From positions 124,001-188,000 of the forward strand of contig CANRDI010000002.1 in the NCBI GenBank assembly GCA_947629335.1: 64,000 nucleotides of DNA, written 5' to 3'. Each line of letters opens with the position of its first letter. The first letter of the stretch is position 1. The notes beneath the pieces are model-generated. The model was given only the letters and a program-made list of their open reading frames with translations, was not told the origin of the DNA and made no database searches. The position numbers were made by a program, and so were the translations under genes. Positions 1 to 8,209 of the stretch are shown here, piece after piece. Source of the stretch: an uncultured Clostridia bacterium (GTDB lineage: Bacteria; Bacillota; Clostridia; Oscillospirales; Ruminococcaceae).

Positions 1-1128
1 ATCCGCATAGCCGAGGTTAATTGCAGCCGTTGCAGAATCGCCGCCGCCGATAATTGTCGTAGCATCAGCCTGCGCGAGAGCTTCGCAAACAGCAACCGTT
101 CCCTTTTTGAGCGTGGGATTTTCAAATACTCCCATAGGACCGTTCCAAACGACAGTTTTCGCGTTCTTTGCTTCGTTTGCGAAAAGCTCCATTGTCTTAG
201 GACCGATGTCAAGTCCCATCATATCTGCGGGTATCTTGTCGGCGTCAACGACCTGAACATCAATGTCGCCGTCAATTGGGTCGGGGAACGCCTTTGCAAT
301 TGTCGCGTCAACAGGGAGCAGCAGTTTCTTGCCGTTTTTCTTTGCCTTTTCGATCATCTCTTTGCAGTAGTCTATCTTTTCGTTGTCAACAAGTGAAGTT
401 CCGACTTCATAGCCCTGCGCTTTGAGGAATGTGTAAGCCATGCCGCCGCCGATTATAAGCGTGTCGCACTTTTCGAGAAGGTTTGAGATAACATTGAGCT
501 TATCCGCTACCTTAGCGCCGCCGAGAATTGCCACAAACGGACGAACGGGGCTTTCAACGGCGTTTCCGAGAAACTCTATTTCCTTGTTCATAAGATAACC
601 TACGGCGGTTTCCTTTACGAACTTTGTAACGCCGACCGTAGAAGCGTGCGCTCTGTGAGAAGAACCAAACGCGTCCATAACGAAAATCTCGTTGTCAACG
701 AGGTCTGCAAGCTCCTTTGAAAGGTTCTCGCCGTTTTTGGTTTCGTCGTTGCCGCGAAAACGCGTGTTTTCGAGAACAACGATCTCTCCGTCGTTCATTT
801 CCGCGACAGCTTTCTTCGCGTTATCTCCGACTACCGTATCATCGGGAGCAAATGTTACCTTGCACTTTACAAGCTCCGCAAGTCTGTCAGCCGCGGGTTT
901 CAGTGAGAATTTAGCCTCAGGGCCGTTCTTCGGCTTTCCGAGGTGAGAGCATAAAACGACCTTCGCGCCGTTTTCAACAAGTTTGTTGATAGTCGGCAGA
1001 GCGGCGGTTATACGGTTGTCGTTTGTGATAACGCCGTCTTTCATCGGCACGTTGAAGTCAACGCGCACCAAAACTTTTTTGCCTTTTACATTAAGATCCT
1101 CTACGTTTTTTTTGTTCAGCTTCGCCAT
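1..1128 (-). CDS. pgk: Phosphoglycerate kinase, 3' end cut by window edge
   Basis: Glycolytic enzyme that transfers the acyl phosphate of 1,3-bisphosphoglycerate to ADP in the cytosol. The reading frame is open from the ATG at 1126-1128 to the window edge (376 codons). The family is about 395-400 residues, so roughly 20 C-terminal residues lie outside. Visible family signatures are the N-terminal RVDFNVP substrate-binding motif, SHLGKP, ENTRF, the [11 protein letters not shown] hinge segment and a C-terminal GGGDS motif of the nucleotide site. An AAAGGA ribosome site lies about 9 bases upstream of the ATG. It has its own sigma-A type promoter. The assignment is secure; only the true end is unseen. 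Confidence 0.97.
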   Translation of the reverse strand, partial: MAKLNKKNVEDLNVKGKKVLVRVDFNVPMKDGVITNDNRITAALPTINKLVENGAKVVLCSHLGKPKNGPEAKFSLKPAADRLAELVKCKVTFAPDDTVVGDNAKKAVAEMNDGEIVVLENTRFRGNDETKNGENLSKELADLVDNEIFVMDAFGSSHRAHASTVGVTKFVKETAVGYLMNKEIEFLGNAVESPVRPFVAILGGAKVADKLNVISNLLEKCDTLIIGGGMAYTFLKAQGYEVGTSLVDNEKIDYCKEMIEKAKKNGKKLLLPVDATIAKAFPDPIDGDIDVQVVDADKIPADMMGLDIGPKTMELFANEAKNAKTVVWNGPMGVFENPTLKKGTVAVCEALAQADATTIIGGGDSATAAINLGYAD

Positions 1129-1160
1129 AATGTGAAATATCCTTTCTTTACGCTAAAATT

Positions 1161-1176
1161 TGACAGTACCCTGTCA
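1161..1176. promoter_or_regulatory. Perfect inverted repeat in pgk leader, candidate operator
   Basis: TGACAG-TACC-CTGTCA is a perfect 6-bp inverted repeat between the pgk -10 box and its ribosome site, so it would lie at or just after the transcription start. The position suits a repressor operator or a short RNA stem. Which regulator, if any, binds cannot be told from the sequence. Confidence 0.4.
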
Positions 1177-1188
1177 CTTACACTATAT

Positions 1189-1217
1189 ATTGTACAATAT
1201 TTCGGTGAATTTTTCAA
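1189..1217 (-). promoter_or_regulatory. Sigma-A promoter of pgk
   Basis: On the minus strand TTGAAA (plus 1212-1217) and TACAAT (plus 1189-1194) are separated by exactly 17 bases, with pgk starting about 60 bases further on. Confidence 0.65.
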
Positions 1218-1351
1218 GTAGATTTTGGAAATTCTCACGAATTTTTTCTCTCATTCCGTCAATTCCTCTTTTTCGAGCTTAGCGCGGACGAGTGATTGAT
1301 GAATGAGTATTTAATTCTTTAATATTTTATATTTTAATAAGCATACGTTGC

Positions 1352-1420
1352 GGGCTTTACCGTTGACGGGAAATCCGTCAGCGGGAAATCCGTTTACGGT
1401 GAAAACGTCTGCGGTAAGCC
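1352..1420. repeat. Imperfect inverted repeat with internal direct repeats
   Basis: The arms GGGCTTTACCGTTGACG and (reverse complement) GGGCTTACCGCAGACG enclose two near-identical copies of CGGGAAATCCGT. Together they form a strong potential hairpin in the gap between pgk and the LRR lipoprotein gene. The rest of the 1218-1471 gap is AT-rich, and I see no gene in it. Confidence 0.5.
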
Positions 1421-1471
1421 AAAATATCGGTTTTATATACAGTATGAGCATTTAATTTTTATACAAACTAA

Positions 1472-1498
1472 AGCGGGCAAGCAAAAAAACTTACCCGC
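1472..1498 (-). terminator. Terminator-like hairpin after the LRR lipoprotein gene
   Basis: The stem GCGGGCAAG / CTTACCCGC (one mismatch) lies directly after the stop of the minus-strand lipoprotein gene. It is followed on that strand by a weak T-rich stretch (TTTAGTTT). It would close the two-lipoprotein operon. Confidence 0.5.
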
Positions 1499-1507
1499 AG
1501 TGTCGTT

Positions 1508-2272
1508 TTAATGGATATTTTCCAGAATTTCACAGTTCGGAAGTTGTTCCTTTAGCCAGTTTAAATCTTCCTCGCTGATATTATTGTCTTTATAAGTCAG
1601 TGATTGTAAATTTTTAAGATTTGCAAGCGGCTTTATGTCGCTTATCTGATTAAATTCTATTCCGAGGTTTTTAAGATTTGTAAGATTTGCGAGAGGCGTT
1701 ATATCGGTTATTTGATTGCTCGATATATACAAAGTTTCCAGATTTGTAAGATTTGAAAGAGGGGTCAGGTCGCTTATCTTATTGTCGTGTAAAGCGAGAT
1801 AATTCAGCTTTGTCAAATCTTTAAGCGGAGTAATATCGCTTATTTCATTATAACCTAAATACAAGGACGTCAACTCGGTGAGATTTGAAAACATAGATAT
1901 ATCGGTGATTTTATTTGTATAAAATTGCACCTCTTGGAGATTTACCAGTTTTCCTAATTCTTTAATATCTTCGCTTGTAAGTTCGGCAGAATCTAAGCTA
2001 AGTCTTGTGGTCTTGTTTACATCATACGGTTTGCCTTTAATTATCACATTTAAAGGAGATTCAACGGGTCTGCCCGCTGAACTGCTTTCTGACTTGGAGC
2101 TTGAAGAGCTTTCGGACGAACTTTGACTGCTTGATGTGCTTGACGTTATTGAAGATGTTGAACTTGAACTGTTTGACGAAATGTTCTGCTCCGAATTGTC
2201 AGTGCTGTTCTCACACCCCGCCAACAAAAGTGCTGCCGCTAATACTGCCGATAAGATTTTTGCTTTTTTCAT
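1508..2272 (-). CDS. Surface lipoprotein with Ser-rich linker and six leucine-rich repeats
   Basis: A 254-residue protein. Residues 1-20 are a lipoprotein signal peptide ending in the lipobox LLAGC (Cys20), so it should be anchored to the outer face of the membrane. Residues about 25-68 are almost all Ser with Thr and Glu, a flexible stalk. Residues about 70-250 hold six SDS22/internalin-type 22-residue repeats (LxxLxxLxLxxNxIxDIxPL) and a C-terminal cap with WLKEQLPNCEIL. The cap, the region before the first repeat and the repeats closely resemble the C-terminal half of the kinase at 50951-53914. It follows the solute-binding gene by 63 bases, probably as one operon. The function is unknown; ligand or protein binding at the cell surface is inferred. 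Confidence 0.85.
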   Translation of the reverse strand: MKKAKILSAVLAAALLLAGCENSTDNSEQNISSNSSSSTSSITSSTSSSQSSSESSSSSKSESSSAGRPVESPLNVIIKGKPYDVNKTTRLSLDSAELTSEDIKELGKLVNLQEVQFYTNKITDISMFSNLTELTSLYLGYNEISDITPLKDLTKLNYLALHDNKISDLTPLSNLTNLETLYISSNQITDITPLANLTNLKNLGIEFNQISDIKPLANLKNLQSLTYKDNNISEEDLNWLKEQLPNCEILENIH

Positions 2273-2335
2273 TTTTTGTCCTCCTGAAAGTTGTCAATAA
2301 TAGCTTCGGTTTTATAAACAGTTTCTTTTATTTTG

Positions 2336-3952
2336 CTATACAATATCCTTGTACTTTTCTGCTACCTTGTTCTTGAACGACTCAATAACTTCGTCAACAG
2401 AATTGATTCTGCCATCAACAGCATAGCCCTGAACTGCCTCGTTGAATGCGCCCTTGACTACAGAGTCATACGGAGAAGCTGTAACATTTATTCCCTCAAC
2501 AGCCTTGCAGAGAACGCCGAACTGGTGGATACCGCCTTTGTACATTTCGTTAGTAAGATTTGTGGCATTAGAAATCTTATTCATAACCGTCTTGTTGTTT
2601 ACGAAGTCACCGGTTTCCTTTTGATAAGCCTTCATCGAATCGGCGTTTACGGTGTAGAATTCAATCCACTGTTTAGCGAGGTCTTTTGTGTTGCACTTCT
2701 TGGTTACCTGCATGAATGAGCCGCCCCAGTAATATCTTGCGGGACCTTCGCAAAGACCCATAACGCCGTCTTCGCCGCCGGAGAAGTTCTTAGCTATTGT
2801 ACCGTCGCGGTCTGTAAGACCCCATGTAGGAGCGAAGTCGCCCAAAGCCTTACCCTGCTGAACGGTAGGATACCATTCGTCATCCCGCCACTGAGTAGCC
2901 TTTGATACATAGCCCTTGTCTACATAGTCCTTAGCGGTCCGGATAAACTGCTTAGCGAAATCATTAACTTCGAGTTTTCCGTTAACTACCCAAGGCTGAG
3001 GCATCTGGCACTGCATAATCTGCCAGAGACCGCCCTCGGAAGCGCAGAGAGAAACCTGATGCTCAGCATAGAGCTTAGCAGCTGTCGCCTCGAAAGTAGG
3101 CCAGTCTTTTACAAGTTCCTGCATCTCCTCGGGAGTTTTAACTCCGAGATACTGCTCAGCATAGTCTGCTCTGTAAACAAATCCGCCGGGAGTAGCCTGC
3201 CATGTAACAGCTTTAAATTCTCCATTATCGTTTGTTCCGAGGTTAAGAGTATAATCATAAGCGTCGGAGTAATCGCCCTTATTTATTCCTATTTTGGAAA
3301 GCGGAACAGTGTAGTCGCTGTTGGTATATACGGCTGTCCACTCAGCGTCGCAGATGATTATGTCCGCGTCCTGATCGCCGTCGAGGTAAGTTGTATACTG
3401 ATCACGAGCTTCTTCATCATTAGCACCTACCTGTGCCCACTTGATTCTTGCCTTATTAACGCCCGTCTCCTCGCAGAAGAAGTCGATCATAGGCTGAACG
3501 TCGCTGTTTCCCGACCATGCGAGGATAGTCAGTGTTTCCTCATCGCTGTATTTATCGGGTTTGTCGTTGTCGTCGTCGAATATAGGAATATCAAAGTCCG
3601 TATCGTCTTTGGATTCAGCGGAATATGTGTCCGAGTCTTCTTCTGAATCCTGCAGCTTCTTCAAACGCTTTTCGATTTTTTTATCTTCTGTTTTTTCAAA
3701 ACCTTCTTCTAAAATTTCAATGGCTTTATCGATGTCGTCTGACTTCTCATATGCTTCTGCAAGTCCGAGATAAGCGTCGACATTTTCGGGGTCTTCCTTT
3801 AAAATTTCCTCATATGCCTTTATAGCTTTTTTATAGTTGTCGTCAGACATATAGCTTTCTGCGGCGTCAAGCTTGTTTTCGGTGCTTTCGCTGCACCCCG
3901 TCAGCAACAACGCTCCCGCTAAAATTGCCGATAAAAATTTTGCTCTTTTCAT
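2336..3952 (-). CDS. Lipoprotein: TPR module fused to an ABC-type solute-binding domain
   Basis: A 538-residue protein. A signal peptide ends in LLTGC (Cys20). Residues about 28-108 form tetratricopeptide-like helices (YKKAIKAYEEILKEDPENVDAYLGLAEAYEK). An acidic linker (about 110-138) follows, then a family 1 extracellular solute-binding fold (about 140-538) that starts ETLTILAWSG and contains the GDFAPTWG and YYWGGSF segments. Ordinary sugar-binding proteins lack the TPR. No ABC permease or ATPase gene is nearby, so a sensing role is as likely as transport. The signal peptide and leader are nearly the same as in the downstream LRR lipoprotein, and the TPR matches the TPR of the kinase at 50951. 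The ligand is unknown. Confidence 0.85.
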   Translation of the reverse strand: MKRAKFLSAILAGALLLTGCSESTENKLDAAESYMSDDNYKKAIKAYEEILKEDPENVDAYLGLAEAYEKSDDIDKAIEILEEGFEKTEDKKIEKRLKKLQDSEEDSDTYSAESKDDTDFDIPIFDDDNDKPDKYSDEETLTILAWSGNSDVQPMIDFFCEETGVNKARIKWAQVGANDEEARDQYTTYLDGDQDADIIICDAEWTAVYTNSDYTVPLSKIGINKGDYSDAYDYTLNLGTNDNGEFKAVTWQATPGGFVYRADYAEQYLGVKTPEEMQELVKDWPTFEATAAKLYAEHQVSLCASEGGLWQIMQCQMPQPWVVNGKLEVNDFAKQFIRTAKDYVDKGYVSKATQWRDDEWYPTVQQGKALGDFAPTWGLTDRDGTIAKNFSGGEDGVMGLCEGPARYYWGGSFMQVTKKCNTKDLAKQWIEFYTVNADSMKAYQKETGDFVNNKTVMNKISNATNLTNEMYKGGIHQFGVLCKAVEGINVTASPYDSVVKGAFNEAVQGYAVDGRINSVDEVIESFKNKVAEKYKDIV

Positions 3953-4009
3953 TTTGTCCTCCTTAAAGTTGTCAATAATAACTCCGAAACGGAGCTGAAT
4001 AACAAGAAC

Positions 4010-4038
4010 ATTATATCACCTCTGCCGAAATTTGTCAA
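4010..4038 (-). promoter_or_regulatory. Consensus promoter of the two-lipoprotein operon
   Basis: Minus strand: TTGACA (plus 4033-4038), 17-base spacer, TATAAT (plus 4010-4015), a perfect sigma-A promoter 58 bases before the start codon. A small CTCCG/CGGAG stem lies in the leader at about 3982-3994. Confidence 0.85.
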
Positions 4039-4066
4039 CACCGTAAATCAAAAAACTGCAAAAAAC

Positions 4067-4093
4067 AGAGGGAAACCTTTTTGATTTCCCTCT
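4067..4093 (-). terminator. Rho-independent terminator of the GGDEF/EAL-like gene
   Basis: A perfect 9-bp stem AGAGGGAAA / TTTCCCTCT starts 6 bases after the stop codon. On the minus strand it is followed by GTTTTTTGCAGTTTTTT. It separates this gene from the lipoprotein operon downstream. Confidence 0.85.
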
Positions 4094-4099
4094 ATGTTT

Positions 4100-6616
4100 T
4101 TATTTCCCTTTCAGCTTTTCAATAAAGTCGCACGAGTGCAGCGGCTGACCGTTTACTGCGCCGTGTATCAGATCGAAATTGTAATACCGCGTAAGTCCGC
4201 GCGCCTTTTCGTTGTCAACATTTATGACGCAGACCTTCATTCCGTTTTGATGGGCTTTTTCGATAAGAGTTTTCAGATATACCGAGGATATCTCGTCGCC
4301 GTAAAGCCGCTTTGAGCTTATCTTCGTAATGTTTACATACGGCGTTTTAAAAAGCGTTTCCGTCAGAAAACTTCTGCCCTTGTCCTCGCTTATTATGTTT
4401 ACGCCGAGTTTTGAAAAACGTTTCAGGTTTACCGCGCTTTTCGCAAGTGTTCCCGAACTTTCCGAAACCGTTATTCCAAGCGCGTTTGGCGGCAGTTCAT
4501 ACTTTTCGAGAGTTTTTTTAGCCGCGACAACATAATAGTCATTGTCAAGCGCGAAACGCGGATATTCAAAACTAATACGGAAATTCTCATAGCCCAGATT
4601 TCTGACTTCCGCACAAAAAGAACACAGCTTATTTAAGGCATAGTCGTAAAGCTGCTCGATAAGTCCGAGCTGTTCTACCACGGGAAGAATTTTGTCGCGC
4701 GGAGCCATAAATCCCTCGCGTTTCCACAAAAGTTTGCTTTCACAGCTTACAAGCTCTCCCGTTGCCGCGTCCAATATCGGATAATACAGATAATAAAACC
4801 CGTCAAATCCGTTTTGCGCGTCCTCAATTATCATCTTTCTTATGCGAGAGTTTTCGTCAAGCTTGTTTTCCATATTCGGCGAAACGCTAAGCTCGTCTAT
4901 TCCGTTTTCGACTTTTGCAAGACTGAGCGTTTCGGACGCGGCGTTTTCAAACTCTTCTGCTGTGTAAACATCATCGGGGAAGAAATTTACCCGCGCGTAC
5001 ATTTCAATTTTATGGTCTGTGTCGTCATAATACCAGCTCTTGGAAAACTTTCCGAGAACTCTTTTCGCAAAATCGAGCGCAGTTTCTTTTCCCGCATTTT
5101 CGATTATGACGAAAAGTATATCGTTTGAGAAAATATAAACTCTTGTGGGATTTGTCGAAGGAATTGCCGCGATATATTCGGCTATGCTTCCGATTATCCC
5201 GTCCGCGTGCTGATAGCCGTAAGATTTTGTTATGTCTTTGTAGTTTGCAATTTCAAACGAGATGACCGCGCCGCTTACGCCCTTTTGCACGACCGCCGCA
5301 AAATCGTTTTCAAACGCCGTTCTGTTCGGTATTCCCGTTGCAGCATCACGGTACGCAAGCCTTTGCAGATGTTCCTGAGAAAGCGCGAGCTGATTTTCTG
5401 TAAACGAGCGGTAAATAAGCGTAGTCAATACCTGCGTAATGCTTCTTAAAACCTTTCTTTCGCGGTTTGACCAGACCCTGTTCGAAGCGTGCGAAATAAA
5501 CATAAAAACGCCCCTTGCGTCTCCGTTGTCGTAAATTCTCGACAGCGCGCAGCTTCTGTTCTTTTCGCTTTTCGCTCCGCGTATCTCGTCTTCGTCAACA
5601 TAAATTATTGTGTTTATTTCAAGTTCTTCGTTTATCTTGCTGTTCGTGATGAAATCGCTCGAAACAAGCGTGATAGAGCCGTTTTCGTCCCAGTGATATA
5701 CTTTCGGAGGATCTACTTTATCAATACAGAAAATAATTCTGTCGAGCGCAAAATAGTCCTTTACGAGAGGTATTATCCTCTTAAAAGTTTCTACGCTTGT
5801 TTTGCATTTGAGGATACTTGTATAAATGCTGTTTATCAGCATCTGATCTTCAAAATTTTCACCGAGAAGTTTGTTGGCGTTCTGACTGTTTTCAATTTCC
5901 TCGCCTATAACGACGTAAGAGTTCGCAATATTGCTCACAGTCTGCACCATTACATCAAGCAGCGGCGCGTTTTCGTTAATATCGTCAAGGTTTTCTCCCG
6001 CGATTATCCAGTCCGCCGCGATCTTATGCTTTATGCGAATGCTTTTTTTTCGCTGATAGCTCATTTTGTTGAGGTTTATGGATCTTGACTGACCGTCAGC
6101 ACAGGCTATTATGTTTCCGCTTGGAGAAACTATTGCCGAATAAAGACCGTCTACGCGCGCGAAAGGCTGTTGTATAAGTTCGAGATAGTTTTCGCCGAGA
6201 ATATCCCTTAGCGGCGGAAGACTCTTTTCCTTTTCATATGTAAGGGTGAGTTTTTTCTTGATGTTTGTTAAAACCGCGTCTTCAGTATCACATTCAAAAT
6301 ATTCCGAAACATCATGCATCATTCCGAGAAACTCCGTTGAATTTTCGTCCGAACGCTCCGGCGAAGCGGAAATATAATACCACCTGTACGTTTCCTTTAT
6401 TTTAAGGCGCAAATGGGTATTTATCTGTTTTATCCTCCCGTCAATAACGTCGTTTACGACCTCGCAGAAAGGCATATAGTCGTCGGGGTGTATAATATTG
6501 CTCATAAGCGTACAATCTTTATCCTCGCCGAGAAACTCAATCGGAAATCCCGCCTTATATTTCATTGAAAAAGCCAAGTTCCCGCCGTATTTTAAAGCTC
6601 GTTCAAGTTTTGACAT
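4100..6616 (-). CDS. PAS/GAF sensor with degenerate GGDEF and EAL domains
   Basis: An 838-residue soluble protein. I place the start at the second Met (plus 6614-6616) because AGAGGTGA lies 9 bases upstream. In order: a PAS-like domain (about 1-110), a GAF-like sensor region (about 290-410), a GGDEF-fold domain from DAATGIPNR (about 424) in which the signature GGDEF loop reads SNDIL (about 496), and an EAL-fold domain (about 600-838). In the EAL domain the EALLRW motif reads ESKLLW (about 624), DDFG reads EDKG (about 742) and KID reads KIS (about 764). Both catalytic centres therefore look dead, which fits a c-di-GMP receptor or a protein-interaction scaffold. Catalysis is not supported by the visible residues. 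Confidence 0.82.
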   Translation of the reverse strand: MSKLERALKYGGNLAFSMKYKAGFPIEFLGEDKDCTLMSNIIHPDDYMPFCEVVNDVIDGRIKQINTHLRLKIKETYRWYYISASPERSDENSTEFLGMMHDVSEYFECDTEDAVLTNIKKKLTLTYEKEKSLPPLRDILGENYLELIQQPFARVDGLYSAIVSPSGNIIACADGQSRSINLNKMSYQRKKSIRIKHKIAADWIIAGENLDDINENAPLLDVMVQTVSNIANSYVVIGEEIENSQNANKLLGENFEDQMLINSIYTSILKCKTSVETFKRIIPLVKDYFALDRIIFCIDKVDPPKVYHWDENGSITLVSSDFITNSKINEELEINTIIYVDEDEIRGAKSEKNRSCALSRIYDNGDARGVFMFISHASNRVWSNRERKVLRSITQVLTTLIYRSFTENQLALSQEHLQRLAYRDAATGIPNRTAFENDFAAVVQKGVSGAVISFEIANYKDITKSYGYQHADGIIGSIAEYIAAIPSTNPTRVYIFSNDILFVIIENAGKETALDFAKRVLGKFSKSWYYDDTDHKIEMYARVNFFPDDVYTAEEFENAASETLSLAKVENGIDELSVSPNMENKLDENSRIRKMIIEDAQNGFDGFYYLYYPILDAATGELVSCESKLLWKREGFMAPRDKILPVVEQLGLIEQLYDYALNKLCSFCAEVRNLGYENFRISFEYPRFALDNDYYVVAAKKTLEKYELPPNALGITVSESSGTLAKSAVNLKRFSKLGVNIISEDKGRSFLTETLFKTPYVNITKISSKRLYGDEISSVYLKTLIEKAHQNGMKVCVINVDNEKARGLTRYYNFDLIHGAVNGQPLHSCDFIEKLKGK

Positions 6617-7078
6617 TAAAATTATCACCTCTGAAATGCCCACTTTAATATAAAATGTGCATTATTCACTAAAATTTATTAACAAACATAAAAGTTTTTA
6701 TGGAAAATATTCATTTACCGTGTTTATTATACCAAAAAATATTCAACATTTCAAGTACTTTTTTACTATTTTCACAAATTTTTCAATCTGCTATCTGTTC
6801 CTGCCGAGCATATTATACTATAATAGTGTAATCTGTCGTGCTTCGGGAAATTCATAAAAAAAGAAAAAAATTTCGGTCATAATTGTTGTTTTGTATTTTC
6901 CGCAGAATTTGTCAAACAATTTATATAGTACCTTTATTGAATGGTATTTTGCTTTTTTCGGCGGCAGAACAGTCAGCTTATTTTTTTAAGCGCAGGCTTT
7001 ATGAACAGTCAGCAGTCAAATTGCACAAAAAATTATTCTAATATATTTTCAATTTGTGCAATTATTTTTCAAAAACAC
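6617..7078. other. AT-rich gap with one copy of a dispersed motif, no gene seen
   Basis: The 462 bases between the divergent GGDEF/EAL-like gene and the hrcA promoter are very AT-rich. They hold no convincing gene. At 6995-7012 is GGCTTTATGAACAGTCAG, a copy of the dispersed GGCTTT-ACAG-CTGA motif, with a second partial AACAGTCAGC at 6968-6977. Confidence 0.55.
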
Positions 7079-7107
7079 TTGACAAACGTGTAAAATTGTG
7101 TTAAATT
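7079..7107 (+). promoter_or_regulatory. Promoter of the hrcA-grpE-dnaK-dnaJ operon
   Basis: TTGACA at 7079-7084, 17-base spacer, TAAATT at 7102-7107, directly upstream of the CIRCE operator so that bound HrcA would cover the start site. Confidence 0.75.
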
Positions 7108-7111
7108 ATAT

Positions 7112-7138
7112 TTAGCACTCAAAGAGATAGAGTGCTAA
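7112..7138 (+). promoter_or_regulatory. CIRCE operator (HrcA binding site)
   Basis: TTAGCACTC-N9-GAGTGCTAA is a perfect match to the CIRCE consensus, both arms exact and the spacer nine bases. It is followed 21 bases later by the hrcA start. It predicts autoregulated heat-shock control of the whole operon. Confidence 0.97.
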
Positions 7139-7159
7139 AATCAACAAGGAGTGGTTATC

Positions 7160-8209
7160 GTGGAACAGCGCGGAATGAAAATCTTAGCCGCGATTATTGA
7201 CGAATATATCCGTACAGGCGAGCCTGTAGGCTCAAAAACGCTTGCGGAAATGTCCGATATAGGCGTAAGTTCCGCGACGATACGAAACACAATGGCTTCT
7301 CTCGAACAAGAGGGCTATCTTGATCACCCGCATACCTCTGCCGGGAGAGTACCTACTTTTAAAGGCTTTCGGTATTATATAGACAATATTATGAGCCCCG
7401 AACCGCTTTCCGCTGAAAAGATCTCCCGCATAGACGAGCTGCTCGAAAGCGGCGTTACCGACGAGGCGATCGTGGAAAACGCAGGAACGGCGCTCGCGGA
7501 GATAACCAAATGCGCGGCGATCTCCACAAATCATGCGGCAAAGTTTTCTGTCATCTCAAAAGTTGACGTTATACCTACGGGCAGAAGGGTATATGTGCTG
7601 CTCATGATAACATCGAGCGGCGCGATAAAAAATAAAGTCTGCCGAATGGAATTTGACCTTACAAACGAGCAGATGCAGAGCATTTCAAGTTTTCTGAACG
7701 AGCATCTGTGCGGCGTGAACGTCGAAAATATGTCCGAAGAATATGTAAACGGCGTATTTGCCGCCATGAGCGGTTATATGTTGTCTCTTTCGCCGCTGAT
7801 AAACGCAGTTTACGAGCTTTCCGAAGAGATGATGAGAGACAGCGTAGATGTGAGAGGCGAGGCAAATCTTCTTGCCTGTAGGGATTTTGAAACGGACGAC
7901 GTTATGAAATTCCTCGAAAAAAAGGGAGAGCTTACAGAGTTTTTAGACGACGCTTTTTCGGGAATAAACATAAAGTTCGGCGAGGAAAGCGGAACGTTTG
8001 CAATTTCAAATTCCACGCTCGTAAGCACTAACTACTATAAGGACGGGAAACCCGCGGGAACGCTCGGCATAATCGGACCTGTTCGGCTCGATTATCGAAA
8101 GGTTATCCCTTATATAGAATATCTCAGCAAAAAGGTATCGACAATGCTCTCCGGAAATGAGAGCCTTGAAATAGAAAATAAGACGGAAAACAAAGGAGAT
8201 GACTCTTGA
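7160..8209 (+). CDS. hrcA: Heat-inducible transcription repressor HrcA
   Basis: A 349-residue repressor that binds CIRCE and is itself stabilised by GroE chaperonin in the family. The N-terminal winged helix shows VGSKTLAE and SSATIRNTMASLEQEGYL (about 20-57), then HTSAGRVPT. The C-terminal GAF-like region contains the conserved GTLGIIGPVRLDY near residue 315. I choose the GTG at 7160 because AAGGAG (7146-7151) sits 8 bases ahead; a GTG at 7151 would overlap the ribosome site itself. The stop overlaps the grpE start (TGATG). It is the first gene of the chaperone operon and its own target. Confidence 0.96.
   Translation: MEQRGMKILAAIIDEYIRTGEPVGSKTLAEMSDIGVSSATIRNTMASLEQEGYLDHPHTSAGRVPTFKGFRYYIDNIMSPEPLSAEKISRIDELLESGVTDEAIVENAGTALAEITKCAAISTNHAAKFSVISKVDVIPTGRRVYVLLMITSSGAIKNKVCRMEFDLTNEQMQSISSFLNEHLCGVNVENMSEEYVNGVFAAMSGYMLSLSPLINAVYELSEEMMRDSVDVRGEANLLACRDFETDDVMKFLEKKGELTEFLDDAFSGINIKFGEESGTFAISNSTLVSTNYYKDGKPAGTLGIIGPVRLDYRKVIPYIEYLSKKVSTMLSGNESLEIENKTENKGDDS

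Noticed and set aside
692-946. Plus-strand frames inside pgk
   Set aside because: They lie opposite the clearly coding pgk frame; composition shadow.
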